A stretch of DNA of 64,000 bases from Flavobacteriales bacterium (lineage in GTDB: Bacteria; Bacteroidota; Bacteroidia; Flavobacteriales_F; PHOS-HE28). A program made the translations under genes and the position numbers. This document shows positions 51,563 to 60,291 of the stretch, piece after piece. Position 1 is the first letter of the stretch; the number at the start of each line of letters is the position of its first letter. Below the pieces are notes generated by a model. That model ran no database searches and was not told the origin of the DNA. It saw only the letters and a program-made list of their open reading frames with translations. Location of the stretch: the NCBI GenBank assembly GCA_016710965.1, contig JADJTW010000033.1:72223-136222 (forward strand), written 5' to 3'.

Positions 51563-52213
51563 ATGGTATTCGAACTGGTGAAGCAGCGCAGCGTGGCAGG
51601 CCATTTCCTGGCCGAACTGCGGGATGCGAACGTGCAGAAGGATCCCTTGCGGTTCCGGCGCAACTTGGAGCGCGTGGGCGAAGTGCTGGCCTTGGAGCTC
51701 AGCAGAACACTGGAATACAGGGCGCAGGAAGTCGTTTCGCCGCTTGGCACCGCCCATGTGGACCTGCTTGCCGAGCAGCCCGTGCTGGCTACGATCCTTC
51801 GTGCCGGATTGCCCATGCACCAGGGCATGCTCAACTATTTCGATCGAGCGGAGAACGCCTTCATCAGCGCCTATCGCAAGCATCGGAAAGGAGAGGACGG
51901 CTTCGACATCGAAGTGGAGTACCTCAGTAGCCCATCGCTGCACGACCGGGTGCTGGTGCTTTGCGATCCCATGCTGGCTACCGGCCAGAGCATGGTGCTG
52001 GTGTACAAGGCCTTGCTGCGGCTGGGCCTGCCCAAGACCTTGCATGTCGTTTCGGCCATCGCCAGCGCCGAAGGATTGGCATACGCCAAGCTGCATCTGC
52101 CCGCTGGCACCAGGTTCTGGATCGGCGCCGTCGATGAAGAGATGACGGCGCAGGCCTATATCGTGCCCGGCCTTGGCGATGCCGGCGACCTGGCCTACGG
52201 CGCCAAGCTCTGA
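51563..52213 (+). CDS. upp: Uracil phosphoribosyltransferase
   Basis: Salvages uracil to UMP with PRPP. 216 residues. The N-terminal ILRAGLPMHQGML region and the PRPP loop VLVLCDPMLATGQSMV (about 131-145) are present, and the C-terminal GLGDAGDLAYGAKL closes the active site. Starts 3 bp after the TAG that ends the GNAT-like frame. Confidence 0.95.
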   Translation: MVFELVKQRSVAGHFLAELRDANVQKDPLRFRRNLERVGEVLALELSRTLEYRAQEVVSPLGTAHVDLLAEQPVLATILRAGLPMHQGMLNYFDRAENAFISAYRKHRKGEDGFDIEVEYLSSPSLHDRVLVLCDPMLATGQSMVLVYKALLRLGLPKTLHVVSAIASAEGLAYAKLHLPAGTRFWIGAVDEEMTAQAYIVPGLGDAGDLAYGAKL

Positions 52214-52216
52214 GCC

Positions 52217-52669
52217 ATGGAACTGGCCGGGATCGTCACAGTGCTCGCTATGAGCGTGGTGAAGTTCTTCTTCTCGGCACTGGTGTCCTACGGATTCGAT
52301 CATACCTACTGGCAGACGATACTGCTCACGGCTATTGGTGGCTGTGGCGGCACCATTGCTTTCTACCGCGTGGGGCGGCGGCTCATGGAGTGGTTGCGTC
52401 TGCGCTATGTGCGCCGTCGTAAGGAGCGGGTCCTGAAGGGACTCGCGCTCAAGCCGATCTTCACACGCACCAATCGCTGGATCGTGCGCGTGAAATCCTC
52501 CTACGGCCTTCTCGGCCTGGCCGTGATGCCGCCGATCCTTTCCATTCCCATCACGTCGGTGCTCGCTGCCAAGTACTTCAAGCATGATCGACGCACGTTG
52601 CCATTCCTTCTGTCGGCGGTGCTCGCGTGGTCGGTGGTGCTCAGCACAGCCTGGGGTTTCGTGCGCTGA
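52217..52669 (+). CDS. Small membrane protein of unknown function
   Basis: 150 residues. Hydrophobic segments near 3-24, 33-52, about 95-115 and 128-148, with a very basic cytosolic loop between (LRLRYVRRRKERVLKG). The PPILSIPITSV segment recalls small-multidrug-export/SNARE-associated-like proteins, but no family assignment is secure. It is 3 bp after upp and shares one base with yjjG, so it is cotranscribed with them. Confidence 0.65.
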   Translation: MELAGIVTVLAMSVVKFFFSALVSYGFDHTYWQTILLTAIGGCGGTIAFYRVGRRLMEWLRLRYVRRRKERVLKGLALKPIFTRTNRWIVRVKSSYGLLGLAVMPPILSIPITSVLAAKYFKHDRRTLPFLLSAVLAWSVVLSTAWGFVR

Positions 52670-53361
52670 TGAGCTATCACCATCTCTTCTTCGACCTGGA
52701 CCACACGCTCTGGGACTTCACGGGGAATTCACGCGCCACGCTCCACGAGCTGTTCGCCGATCACGCGCTCGCGAGTGAAGGCGTGCCGAGCGCCGTTGAT
52801 CTCATCGAGGTCTATGAGGAAGTCAATCATGGCATGTGGGCGCAATACAGCCAGGGCCGCATCCCCAAGGAGGTCATGCGCGTGCTGCGCTTCCGTGAGA
52901 CGCTCGCTCGGTTCGGGGTGAAGGAGAACGGACTGGCCGCTACGCTGGGTCGCGAATACCTGGAACGCTGCCCGAGGAAGGCCTTGCTCATGCCCGGAGC
53001 CCGGCAGGTGCTCGATCAGGTGCGCGGGCGTTTCAAGCTGCACATCATCACTAATGGTTTCGATGAGGTGCAGGGCGTGAAGCTCAAGAGCAGTGGCATC
53101 GCTTCGTACTTCGATGTTGTGCTCACCAGCGAGAAGGCCGGGGCGCCCAAGCCCGATCCGCGCATCTTCAGCGAAGCCCTCCGCCGCACGGGTGCCACCA
53201 AGGGAGACTGCCTGATGATCGGCGATAATGCCGACACCGATATGGCGGGTGCGCGCAACGCCGGCTGGCACCAAGTGCATTATGCCGCTGCCGCCGAGCC
53301 CGATCCCTTGGCCACGCACCGGATCACGCACTGGAACGAATTGCTATCGCTGCTAGGGTGA
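52669..53361 (+). CDS. yjjG: YjjG-type HAD nucleotidase
   Basis: 230 residues. HAD motif I FFDLDHTLWDF (catalytic Asp pair), motif II IITNG, motif III lysine in SEKAGAPKPDP and motif IV MIGDNADTDMAG are all present. The LWDF variant after DHT is typical of YjjG-type pyrimidine nucleotidases, which dephosphorylate non-canonical nucleotides. ATG overlaps the previous stop by one base. The 3' end overlaps the convergent lipoprotein gene by 9 bp. Confidence 0.88.
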   Translation: MSYHHLFFDLDHTLWDFTGNSRATLHELFADHALASEGVPSAVDLIEVYEEVNHGMWAQYSQGRIPKEVMRVLRFRETLARFGVKENGLAATLGREYLERCPRKALLMPGARQVLDQVRGRFKLHIITNGFDEVQGVKLKSSGIASYFDVVLTSEKAGAPKPDPRIFSEALRRTGATKGDCLMIGDNADTDMAGARNAGWHQVHYAAAAEPDPLATHRITHWNELLSLLG

Positions 53362-53853
53362 GGAGACCGCGCTGTCGGGATAGAAGATGTACTCCATGAG
53401 CCGGTCGTTGCCGTTGATGTGGCTATGCCGGTGGAAGCGCACTGTGCTCCCACTCATCACCTTGCCCCTGTAGCTGATCTCGCCGCGCTCGGGCCGGGTG
53501 GTGAAGAACAGGCTGTCGTTGCGGATATCCACCTTGATGTTGTAGAGGCCCTGAGCGGGCGCGGACTGGATCTCGCGCGTGAGGAAGAGCGGCAGGTCCT
53601 TCTCGATATCCCTGGTGCCGTTGATGAGCACGGCGCGACCTTCGGGGAAGAAGCGGATCAAGTAGATCACTTCGCCCCGCGAATCCCGGTAGTAGCCGTC
53701 ATATCTGATCCCCAGCCCAGCGAAGGGGCCGGTAACCGAAGGCTGCATCGCTGAAGGTTGAGCTGCGGAAGGTGCGGTGCTGCCTGGGGCCGTGCAAGCC
53801 GCTGCGTGCATAACGAGCACGAATAGATAGAGGGCACGCATGGTTGCGCTCAT
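53353..53853 (-). CDS. Exported or lipoprotein-like protein of unknown function
   Basis: 166 residues. N-terminal hydrophobic region followed by HAAAC (a weak lipobox) and a Ser/Pro/Ala linker. The folded part (YDGYYRDSRGEVIYLIRFFPEGRA..., NDSLFFTT, HSHINGNDRLMEYIFYP) looks like a small beta-rich domain. It overlaps psd by ATGA, so it is translated with it. No family recognised. Confidence 0.65.
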   Translation of the reverse strand: MSATMRALYLFVLVMHAAACTAPGSTAPSAAQPSAMQPSVTGPFAGLGIRYDGYYRDSRGEVIYLIRFFPEGRAVLINGTRDIEKDLPLFLTREIQSAPAQGLYNIKVDIRNDSLFFTTRPERGEISYRGKVMSGSTVRFHRHSHINGNDRLMEYIFYPDSAVSSP

Positions 53854-54509
53854 AGGAAACGTGCGATCACGCTTTCGCTGCCGCTCACCTTGTCCCCGAG
53901 CTTCACGGTCACCTGTGCGCTGGTCGGCAGCAGCACGTCCACGCGCGAGCCGAACTTGATGAAACCGAACTCGCTGCCCTGTGCCACGGGTTCACCTGCG
54001 CGGCTATAGGTGCAGATGCGACGTGCGAGTGCGCCGGCGATCTGGCGGAAAAGCACTTCGCCGTGCATGGGGTGCTTCACCACCACGGTGGTGCGTTCGT
54101 TCTCTGTGCTGCTCTTGGGGTGCCATGCCACCAGGTACTTCCCGGGGTGGTACCTGCAGTAGCTCGTGGTGCCACCGATGGGGTTGTAGTTCACATGCAC
54201 GTTCAACGGGCTCATGAAGATGCTCACTTGCACACGCTTGTCATTGAAGTACTCCATTTCGTGTACTTCTTCTATCGCCACCACCTTTCCATCGGCCGGG
54301 GAGAGCACATGGCGATCATCCACGGGGACATTTCGTCCCGGCACGCGGAAGAACCACCCGATGATGGCGAGGAGCGCGAGCAATGCGACGGAAAGGCCGA
54401 TCACCAGAGGCTTGGGCAGCACCGGCCAGTTCCACAGGGCGAATAGCCCGGCGCAAACGAAGGCGATGGACAGTAGTAAGGTGGCAGTGCCTTCGCGATG
54501 GAAGCGCAT
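53850..54509 (-). CDS. psd: Phosphatidylserine decarboxylase
   Basis: Makes phosphatidylethanolamine. 219 residues, the short form. Two hydrophobic segments at the start, then VLSPADGKVV, FMSPLNVHVNYNPIGG and the self-cleavage site FGFIKFGSR, where the Gly-Ser bond yields the pyruvoyl group. A -7-like element lies 13 bp before the ATG. Functionally paired with cdsA at 55743. Confidence 0.92.
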   Translation of the reverse strand: MRFHREGTATLLLSIAFVCAGLFALWNWPVLPKPLVIGLSVALLALLAIIGWFFRVPGRNVPVDDRHVLSPADGKVVAIEEVHEMEYFNDKRVQVSIFMSPLNVHVNYNPIGGTTSYCRYHPGKYLVAWHPKSSTENERTTVVVKHPMHGEVLFRQIAGALARRICTYSRAGEPVAQGSEFGFIKFGSRVDVLLPTSAQVTVKLGDKVSGSESVIARFL

Positions 54510-54522
54510 GGTCGGAGCGCGG

Positions 54523-54530
54523 CGAAGATA
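54523..54530 (-). promoter_or_regulatory. Promoter -7-like element (TATCTTCG) of psd
   Basis: One mismatch to TAnnTTTG, followed by CCGCGC; 13 bp before the psd ATG. Confidence 0.4.
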
Positions 54531-54773
54531 GAAGGGGCGTTAGACCTTGGAGTTCTGTAGGAGGATTAAGCGCTTTCGGGTGAGCATGGCAGTGTACGTA
54601 CCAAGGCACAGGGCAAAGTGAGGGCACTATGTGCGCACTCATGTCAGCATGTCGCGGAGTTTTCAACCGATCGAACAATCGAGCCTGAGGTGCACTAGGT
54701 TCGTTCCATTAACCCGATCCCTATGGTAGCAACCCCTCACCACCCTGTCGGATATGGAACTGGAATCACTAGA

Positions 54774-55727
54774 ATGCCACTGATCGCGGTCATGGTCATT
54801 CATGGTCTGTATGCTAGTGCACAAAAGAGCGAATGGAAGGAGACACAAGCTGTGAATAGCCTTGATGGCTATGCTAGCTTTCATCACACGTTCGTAACCA
54901 GCAAGTATCGCAATGCAGCTGCGGAGGCCTTCGCAAATCTCGCCGATGGCATGCTCGCGGTCTCGGCAGATTTTGAAACGTACAAACTGCTCAACAAGAT
55001 CGAGCAACCTTGGCCAGAGGCGGTGCTTGTGGTATCACAGAAGTATGCTGAACCGGTCTTCAAGAGCACAATTGCCCAACGATCGAAGTCGCATTTGGAT
55101 GAGTTCTTGAAATTCGGCTCCAACATGAGCTATAAGCAACGCGTCGATAGCGCGAAGTGTACAATCAGTGGGGAGGACGCGATTCGAACGGGAGCGATTC
55201 GAGCACTGAAAGAATTTCTGGATGATTTCAATTGTCGCCGGATCCCGATCCGGGAGGAAGTTGAAGTGGCCCGTGTGAAGGTACTGGCCGATATCGAACT
55301 TGAATGGAGCGAGTTGTCGAAAACTGAGAACATATTAGAGATCGAGCGGTTCAAGGAGAAGTATGCCGATACTGAGTTTGAATGGGGTGCCGAGCGCCGG
55401 ATCCTGGAGCTCAATACCCGTTCAATGGAGTCGGCCGCGCTGGAGGATTGGAATCTCGTTAGAAAGAGCAGGTCTGTTGATGAGGTGGAGCTGTTCTTAC
55501 GGGAGCACGGTGATTCCAAGTTGGCCATGTCTGGCCAGTATTTGATTCGGCAGCTTCGTGGGATTCACTATGGGGACGACTTGGAATTCGACGTTGTCGA
55601 TCGATTCGAGATAAACTCAATAGATGACTATCCACTGATGATCAACGGTATTCTGACTGTTGCTGTGCCGCGGGAATTACTGCCATGTGATTTATCACTT
55701 GCTAAGCAGATGGTCCATTTAGAATGA
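54774..55727 (+). CDS. Exported orphan protein of unknown function
   Basis: 317 residues from ATG 54774, giving a short signal peptide ending near YASAQ (residue 16); an ATG at 54723 would place 17 extra residues before it. The mature protein is rich in charged helices (ELEWSELSKTENILEIERFK, VDEVELFLREHGDSKLAMSG), perhaps helical repeats. Base composition is visibly less GC-rich than the neighbours. No homologue recognised. About 260 bp upstream hold no clear promoter. Converges on cdsA with 15 bp between stops. Possibly acquired. Confidence 0.65.
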   Translation: MPLIAVMVIHGLYASAQKSEWKETQAVNSLDGYASFHHTFVTSKYRNAAAEAFANLADGMLAVSADFETYKLLNKIEQPWPEAVLVVSQKYAEPVFKSTIAQRSKSHLDEFLKFGSNMSYKQRVDSAKCTISGEDAIRTGAIRALKEFLDDFNCRRIPIREEVEVARVKVLADIELEWSELSKTENILEIERFKEKYADTEFEWGAERRILELNTRSMESAALEDWNLVRKSRSVDEVELFLREHGDSKLAMSGQYLIRQLRGIHYGDDLEFDVVDRFEINSIDDYPLMINGILTVAVPRELLPCDLSLAKQMVHLE

Positions 55728-55742
55728 CCGAGGTTGAATTGC

Positions 55743-56540
55743 TCAAGCGGCCAGTGTCCAAACTAGAACCATCGCCGGTGCTGCGAGCAGGTACCCATCG
55801 AACCGATCGAGCACGCCGCCGTGCCCGGGCATGATGCTGCCGCTGTCCTTAACGCCAGCGCGGCGCTTCATCCAACTCTCCAAGAGATCGCCGACCGTGG
55901 CGGTGATGGACACGACAACGGCCGCGACGATCCACCCTGATGGCGCCAGCGCACCGCACTGCTTCGACCAGAGCCAGCCGACTAGCACAGTGAGCCCGAT
56001 GCCACCCAACAAACCCTCCCAGGTCTTGCCCGGGCTCACGGTGGGCATGAGCTTGTTGCGGCCGATGCTCTTGCCCACCAGGTAGGCGCCCGTATCGTTG
56101 GTCCAGAGCAACAACATGAAGCCGATGAAGAGCATGGGGTCGCGTTGTACGAACCACGTAGCGCAAGCCATGGGGAAGGCGATGTACGCAACGAGCGAAA
56201 CGCCGAACAGCAAGGCAGTCTTCGGAGAGTGGTTGCGTATGGTAGCCAGCGCGATCAGCCCTATGAGCCCTGCCCACAACCATGGGGCTACGGCAGGTGC
56301 TGCCAGTTGGAGGTCGCCCGGCAGTACCAGAGCGTAGCTGAGAACGGTGATCACGAGCGCGTTAGCCGGCCTGAAGGATGCAGGTCGCTCGCGCCAGACC
56401 AATCGATGCCATTCGATGACGGCGAGGATGGCAATGACGAGGAACAGTGCGCACGTAGTCAAGGCGCCAGCCCAAGCTGCTCCCAGCACCAGGGCTACGT
56501 ACACTGCGCCGCTCAATGCGCGTACGGCAAGCTCCTTCAT
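55743..56540 (-). CDS. cdsA: Phosphatidate cytidylyltransferase
   Basis: Membrane enzyme making CDP-diacylglycerol from phosphatidate and CTP, the precursor of all major phospholipids. 265 residues with about seven hydrophobic segments. The signature SPGKTWEGLLGG and the C-terminal DLLESWMKRRAGVKDSGSIM then PGHGGVLDRFD are complete. ATG 56540 overlaps the upstream stop (ATGA); residues before it are not homologous. Confidence 0.95.
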   Translation of the reverse strand: MKELAVRALSGAVYVALVLGAAWAGALTTCALFLVIAILAVIEWHRLVWRERPASFRPANALVITVLSYALVLPGDLQLAAPAVAPWLWAGLIGLIALATIRNHSPKTALLFGVSLVAYIAFPMACATWFVQRDPMLFIGFMLLLWTNDTGAYLVGKSIGRNKLMPTVSPGKTWEGLLGGIGLTVLVGWLWSKQCGALAPSGWIVAAVVVSITATVGDLLESWMKRRAGVKDSGSIMPGHGGVLDRFDGYLLAAPAMVLVWTLAA

Positions 56541-56752
56541 CCTTCGTTCGGCTTGCCCAGCACATGCAGCGCCTGAAGCGCATGATCGCGGTCCACGTAA
56601 ACGGCCACCTCGCACAAGGGCGGGTAGACGCTGGCGCCGTTGTTCATGAGCAAAGCGCCTATGCCGTTCTCCTCCAGGCGGCCTTTCACCAGTTCGGCCT
56701 CATGCACGGACCCGGCGCTGAAGACAAGCGTCCAGTTCCCGTGCGAAGCCAT
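56537..56752 (-). CDS. DUF2007-type putative signal-transducing protein
   Basis: 71 residues. The pattern WTLVFSAGSVHEAELVKGRLEENGI, then ALLMNNGASVYPPLCEVAVY and the closing ALHVL match the small DUF2007 family, whose function is unknown. It sits 3 bp after ftsH and overlaps cdsA, an arrangement suggesting cotranslation. Confidence 0.8.
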   Translation of the reverse strand: MASHGNWTLVFSAGSVHEAELVKGRLEENGIGALLMNNGASVYPPLCEVAVYVDRDHALQALHVLGKPNEG

Positions 56753-56755
56753 GCG

Positions 56756-58813
56756 CTAGTTCGGGTTGCTGAAGAGGCCTTCGGACGATGCGTCGCCCGC
56801 AGGATCACCGGTGGGCGTGGGCGTCTTCATCGCTGGCGGCTGTGCTGGTGCCAGCTTCCCGTTCCCATTGCTGGGTGCGGGCTCGCTTTTCACCCATTGC
56901 CGGTCGCCGAAGATCTTCTCGAGGTCCTCCTTGAAGATCACTTCCTTCTCCAGTAGCTGCGTAGCGAGGGCGGTAAGCTTGTCCTTGTTCTCGGAAAGGA
57001 TGCGCTTGGCGCGCACGTACTGGAGCTCGATCAACTTGCTCACCTCCTCGTCGATCGTCTGCGCGGTCTTCTCGCTGTATGGCTTTCCGAAGGTGTATTC
57101 GCTTTGGCCGCTGCTGTCATAGTAGCTCACGTTGCCCACGCGATCATTGAGGCCGTACATGGTGACCATCGCGTATGCCTGCTTGGTCACCTTCTCGAGA
57201 TCGCTCAAGGCTCCGGTGCTCACTTGTCCGTACATCACGTCCTCCGCAGCGCGGCCGCCGAGGGCTGCGCAGATCTCATCGTACATCTGCTCGGCGGTGG
57301 TCAGGTGGCGCTCTTCAGGCAGGTACCACGCGGCACCCAACGAACGGCCGCGCGGCACGATCGTCACTTTCACAAGCGGACTGGCGTGCTCCACCAACCA
57401 GCTCACCGTGGCGTGGCCGGCCTCGTGGTAGGCGATCGCCTTCTTCTCGTCGGCGGTGATGATCTTGTTCTTCTTCTCCAGGCCGCCGATCACGCGATCC
57501 ACGGCATCGAGGAAATCCTGCTTGTCCACCTGCTTCTTCTTCTTGCGGGCTGCGATCAACGCGGCCTCGTTGCAGATGTTCGCGATATCGGCTCCGCTGA
57601 AGCCCGGTGTTTGACGCGCCAGGAAATCGACATCGACGTTGATGTCCATTTTCAGCGGTTTCAAGTGAACACGCAGGATGTCGGCCCGCTCGTTCAGGTC
57701 GGGCATGTCCACGAAGATCTGGCGGTCGAAACGGCCTGCGCGCATCAAGGCGCGGTCGAGCACATCGGCGCGGTTGGTGGCCCCGATAAGGATCACACCG
57801 CTATTCGTGCCGAAGCCGTCCATCTCGGTGAGCAACTGGTTCAGCGTGTTCTCGCGCTCGTCGTTCGCGCCCATGCTCACGCTGCGACCGCGTGCCCGGC
57901 CAATGGCGTCGATCTCATCGATGAAGATGATGCTCGGCGCTTTCTCCTTGGCCTGCTTGAAGAGGTCGCGCACGCGGCTGGCCCCCACGCCCACGAACAT
58001 CTCCACGAAGTCCGAGCCGCTGAGGCTGAAGAAGGGGACGTTCGCTTCGCCGGCGATGGCCTTGGCAAGCAAGGTCTTCCCGGTGCCCGGTGGGCCCACG
58101 AGCAAGGCGCCTTTGGGGATCTTGGCGCCCAGGTCGGTGTATTTCTTCGGTGTCTTCAGGAAGTCGACGATCTCTTGCAATTCCTCCTTCGCCTCGGCGA
58201 GGCCCGCCACATCGTTGAAGGTGACGTTGGTGGTCTTGCTTCCTTCGAAGACCTGTGCGCGGCTCTTGCCGATGTTGAAGATCTGGCCGCCAGGACCCCC
58301 ACCGCCACCAATGCGGCGCATAACGAAGATCCAGATGATGATCATGACGCCGAAGAAGAGCACCCAGTTGAGCATCTCGCGCCCCCAATTGTCCTGCGTT
58401 TCGTACTCGTATGGGATGTTGTACTTCTTGGCATCGAGGACGATCTCGTTCTTCTGCACATCGGCCGTGCCTTGGTTGAAGGCGTAGTGCGGCCCGGCGA
58501 TGTTGGGCCCGCTGATCGGCGATCCCTTGATCTTGCTCTTGTGCGGCTCCTTGCTCAGCCGATCCTTCTTGATATAGACTTTCACCACCTGGTCGTTGAC
58601 GATCACGATGTGGTCCACATCGCCCTCAGCGGCCATGGTCTGGTACTCGCTGGGGTTGATCTTCACCATGTTCGCGCTGTACTGGAACAGGTTGATCGAG
58701 AGGATCACCAGGATGATGATCCCGTAGATCCAGTAGAAGTTGAACGAGCGCTTGGGACGCTGTTCCTTCTGCACGGGTTCCTTCTTGTCGTTGCTGTTCT
58801 CCACGTTGTCCAT
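56756..58813 (-). CDS. ftsH: ATP-dependent zinc metalloprotease FtsH
   Basis: Membrane-anchored AAA+ protease degrading misfolded membrane proteins and selected regulators. 685 residues. Two transmembrane helices (about 26-46 and 148-166) flank a periplasmic domain. Walker A GPPGTGKT is at 240-247, Walker B IIFIDEIDAIG and the second region of homology follow, and the zinc site HEAGH is at 463-467. Third-ligand region follows in the C-terminal domain. Middle gene of an rsfS-ftsH-DUF2007-cdsA operon. Confidence 0.97.
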   Translation of the reverse strand: MDNVENSNDKKEPVQKEQRPKRSFNFYWIYGIIILVILSINLFQYSANMVKINPSEYQTMAAEGDVDHIVIVNDQVVKVYIKKDRLSKEPHKSKIKGSPISGPNIAGPHYAFNQGTADVQKNEIVLDAKKYNIPYEYETQDNWGREMLNWVLFFGVMIIIWIFVMRRIGGGGGPGGQIFNIGKSRAQVFEGSKTTNVTFNDVAGLAEAKEELQEIVDFLKTPKKYTDLGAKIPKGALLVGPPGTGKTLLAKAIAGEANVPFFSLSGSDFVEMFVGVGASRVRDLFKQAKEKAPSIIFIDEIDAIGRARGRSVSMGANDERENTLNQLLTEMDGFGTNSGVILIGATNRADVLDRALMRAGRFDRQIFVDMPDLNERADILRVHLKPLKMDINVDVDFLARQTPGFSGADIANICNEAALIAARKKKKQVDKQDFLDAVDRVIGGLEKKNKIITADEKKAIAYHEAGHATVSWLVEHASPLVKVTIVPRGRSLGAAWYLPEERHLTTAEQMYDEICAALGGRAAEDVMYGQVSTGALSDLEKVTKQAYAMVTMYGLNDRVGNVSYYDSSGQSEYTFGKPYSEKTAQTIDEEVSKLIELQYVRAKRILSENKDKLTALATQLLEKEVIFKEDLEKIFGDRQWVKSEPAPSNGNGKLAPAQPPAMKTPTPTGDPAGDASSEGLFSNPN

Positions 58814-58822
58814 TGATTGGGC

Positions 58823-59197
58823 CTAGGCCACGTTCTCGTACCGCTTGCGTGCGGCGTCGCCCCAGAGGTCTTCCAAGGCGTAGTATCCTCTCTTGTCACG
58901 ATGGAAGATGTGTACCACCACATCCACGAAATCCATCAGCACCCATTCGGCGTTCCGCTCGCCCTCGGTGTGCCAGGGCTTCTCATCGGCCTGCTTGCGC
59001 GCGAATTCGAGCACGGAACGGCTGATCGCTTCCACTTGGGTGGTGCTGTCACCATGGCATACGATGAAATGGTCGGTCACGGTATTCGGTATCTCGCGCA
59101 GATCGAGGTGGACGATGTCACGGCCTTTCACTTCCTGGATGCCCTTGATGATGGCTTCCGTGAGGCGGGCGGCTTTGGCGCCGGGCAGCTTCTTCAT
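58823..59197 (-). CDS. rsfS: Ribosomal silencing factor RsfS
   Basis: Binds uL14 on the large subunit and blocks subunit joining. 124 residues from ATG 59197. Signature segments are IKGIQEVKGRDIVHLDLREI, DHFIVCHGDSTTQVEAI and WHTEGERNAEWVLMDFVDVVVHIF. An upstream in-frame ATG at 59236 would add 13 residues, but the perfect promoter element TACCTTTG at 59218-59225 lies between the two, favouring the shorter start. First gene of the ftsH operon. Confidence 0.92.
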   Translation of the reverse strand: MKKLPGAKAARLTEAIIKGIQEVKGRDIVHLDLREIPNTVTDHFIVCHGDSTTQVEAISRSVLEFARKQADEKPWHTEGERNAEWVLMDFVDVVVHIFHRDKRGYYALEDLWGDAARKRYENVA

Positions 59198-59217
59198 CCA
59201 GCCTATATTGGTGCGTT

Positions 59218-59225
59218 CAAAGGTA
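59218..59225 (-). promoter_or_regulatory. Promoter -7 element (TACCTTTG) of rsfS-ftsH operon
   Basis: Perfect TAnnTTTG match on the minus strand, 20 bp before ATG 59197. Confidence 0.55.
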
Positions 59226-59284
59226 GTGGTAAGCATACCCGCAACCCGCAGTCGTTCCGAGCGTCAACAACGTGCATAGCCCCC

Positions 59285-60022
59285 ATGTTCAGCGCTAACG
59301 TCATCACCTTCGATCAGGTGGCCAGCACCAACAAGACTGCGGCCGAACTGCTCTCCCTGTCGAAGGTGGATCACGGCACTGTCATTCTGGCCCATGAGCA
59401 GACGGATGGGCGGGGGCAGCGTGGCCGTTCCTGGGTTGCGGCTCCGGGCCTCGATGTCACCCTCAGCATCGTGGTGAAGCCTCACGGCCTGCGCGCCGAT
59501 GCGCAATTCGCCATCGGCAAGGTGGCCGCTTTGGCTGTGCATGACACGGTTCGGAACTACGTGGCGAACGAGGTGCGGATCAAATGGCCCAACGATGTGC
59601 TCGTGGACCGGCGCAAGATCGCCGGCATCCTTATCAAGAATGATCTCGTCGGCGAGCTGGTCATGGCCAGCATCATCGGCATCGGGATCAATGTGAACAA
59701 CACATCGTTCGACCCTGAATTGGTGGCCACTAGCATAGCAATGGAATCGGGCAATACCGTGGACCGGATGGAAGTGGCCCAATTGCTCCTGGATCGATTC
59801 AACCATTGGTGGGAGAAATGGGATCGCAACCGGGGCGATGGCCTCGTGAGCTATACCGACCGGCTTTGGACCCGCGGCCGCTGGGCCGAGATGACCCTGG
59901 ATGGCGAACAGATCACTGCGCGCGCCATGGATGTGGATGAATTGGGCCGCCTGATCGTGGAGCACGAGGATGGCCAGGTGCAGGCCTATGGCCTCGACCG
60001 CCTGCGTTTCGTGCCTCGCTGA
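59285..60022 (+). CDS. birA: Biotin--[acetyl-CoA carboxylase] ligase
   Basis: Attaches biotin to carboxylase carrier domains. 245 residues. Biotinyl-AMP loop GRGQRGRSW (42-50), catalytic KWPNDVLVDRRKIAGIL and the small C-terminal domain (VDELGRLIVEHEDGQVQAYG) are clear. No N-terminal DNA-binding domain, so ligase only. Frame is open far upstream, antisense to rsfS; ATG 59285 begins the homology. Confidence 0.92.
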   Translation: MFSANVITFDQVASTNKTAAELLSLSKVDHGTVILAHEQTDGRGQRGRSWVAAPGLDVTLSIVVKPHGLRADAQFAIGKVAALAVHDTVRNYVANEVRIKWPNDVLVDRRKIAGILIKNDLVGELVMASIIGIGINVNNTSFDPELVATSIAMESGNTVDRMEVAQLLLDRFNHWWEKWDRNRGDGLVSYTDRLWTRGRWAEMTLDGEQITARAMDVDELGRLIVEHEDGQVQAYGLDRLRFVPR

Positions 60023-60027
60023 GCCAT

Positions 60028-60057
60028 TTTGCCGGGCAGGGAAATCGTCTACATTTG
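60028..60057 (+). promoter_or_regulatory. rpmH promoter (TTTG, 18 bp, TACATTTG)
   Basis: TTTG at 60028-60031 and TACATTTG at 60050-60057, with an 18-bp spacer, match the Bacteroidota -33/-7 consensus best of all promoters in the window. Confidence 0.8.
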
Positions 60058-60077
60058 CCGCCCCAAGAACGACGGCC

Positions 60078-60236
60078 ATGAAACGTACCTACCAGCCCAG
60101 CAAGCGCAAGCGGACCAACAAGCACGGCTTCCGTGAGCGAATGAGCACCCCCGCCGGCCGGGCCGTAATCGCCAGCAGGCGCAAGCAGGGCCGCCACAAG
60201 CTCACTGTAAGCGATGAGCGCGTGGGTGGCAAGTAG
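60078..60236 (+). CDS. rpmH: 50S ribosomal protein L34
   Basis: 52-residue very basic protein, MKRTYQPSKRKRTNKHGFRE at the start and a basic GRAVIASRRKQGRHKLTV helix, typical L34. ATG 60078 is 21 bp after the promoter; an extra in-frame start upstream lies in birA. Followed by a strong terminator. Confidence 0.97.
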   Translation: MKRTYQPSKRKRTNKHGFRERMSTPAGRAVIASRRKQGRHKLTVSDERVGGK

Positions 60237-60257
60237 CACCCAACGACAGATTCCCCG

Positions 60258-60291
60258 GAAGGGTCGCCGAAAGGCGGCCCTTCTTCTTTTT
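60258..60291 (+). terminator. rpmH terminator with GAAA tetraloop
   Basis: GAAGGGTCGCC pairs with GGCGGCCCTTC (one G-U) around GAAA, then TTCTTTTT. The run ends at the stop codon of the convergent hydrolase gene. Confidence 0.9.

Noticed and set aside
57104..58816. 570-codon open frame opposite ftsH
   Set aside because: Mirrors ftsH codon usage; no protein signature.
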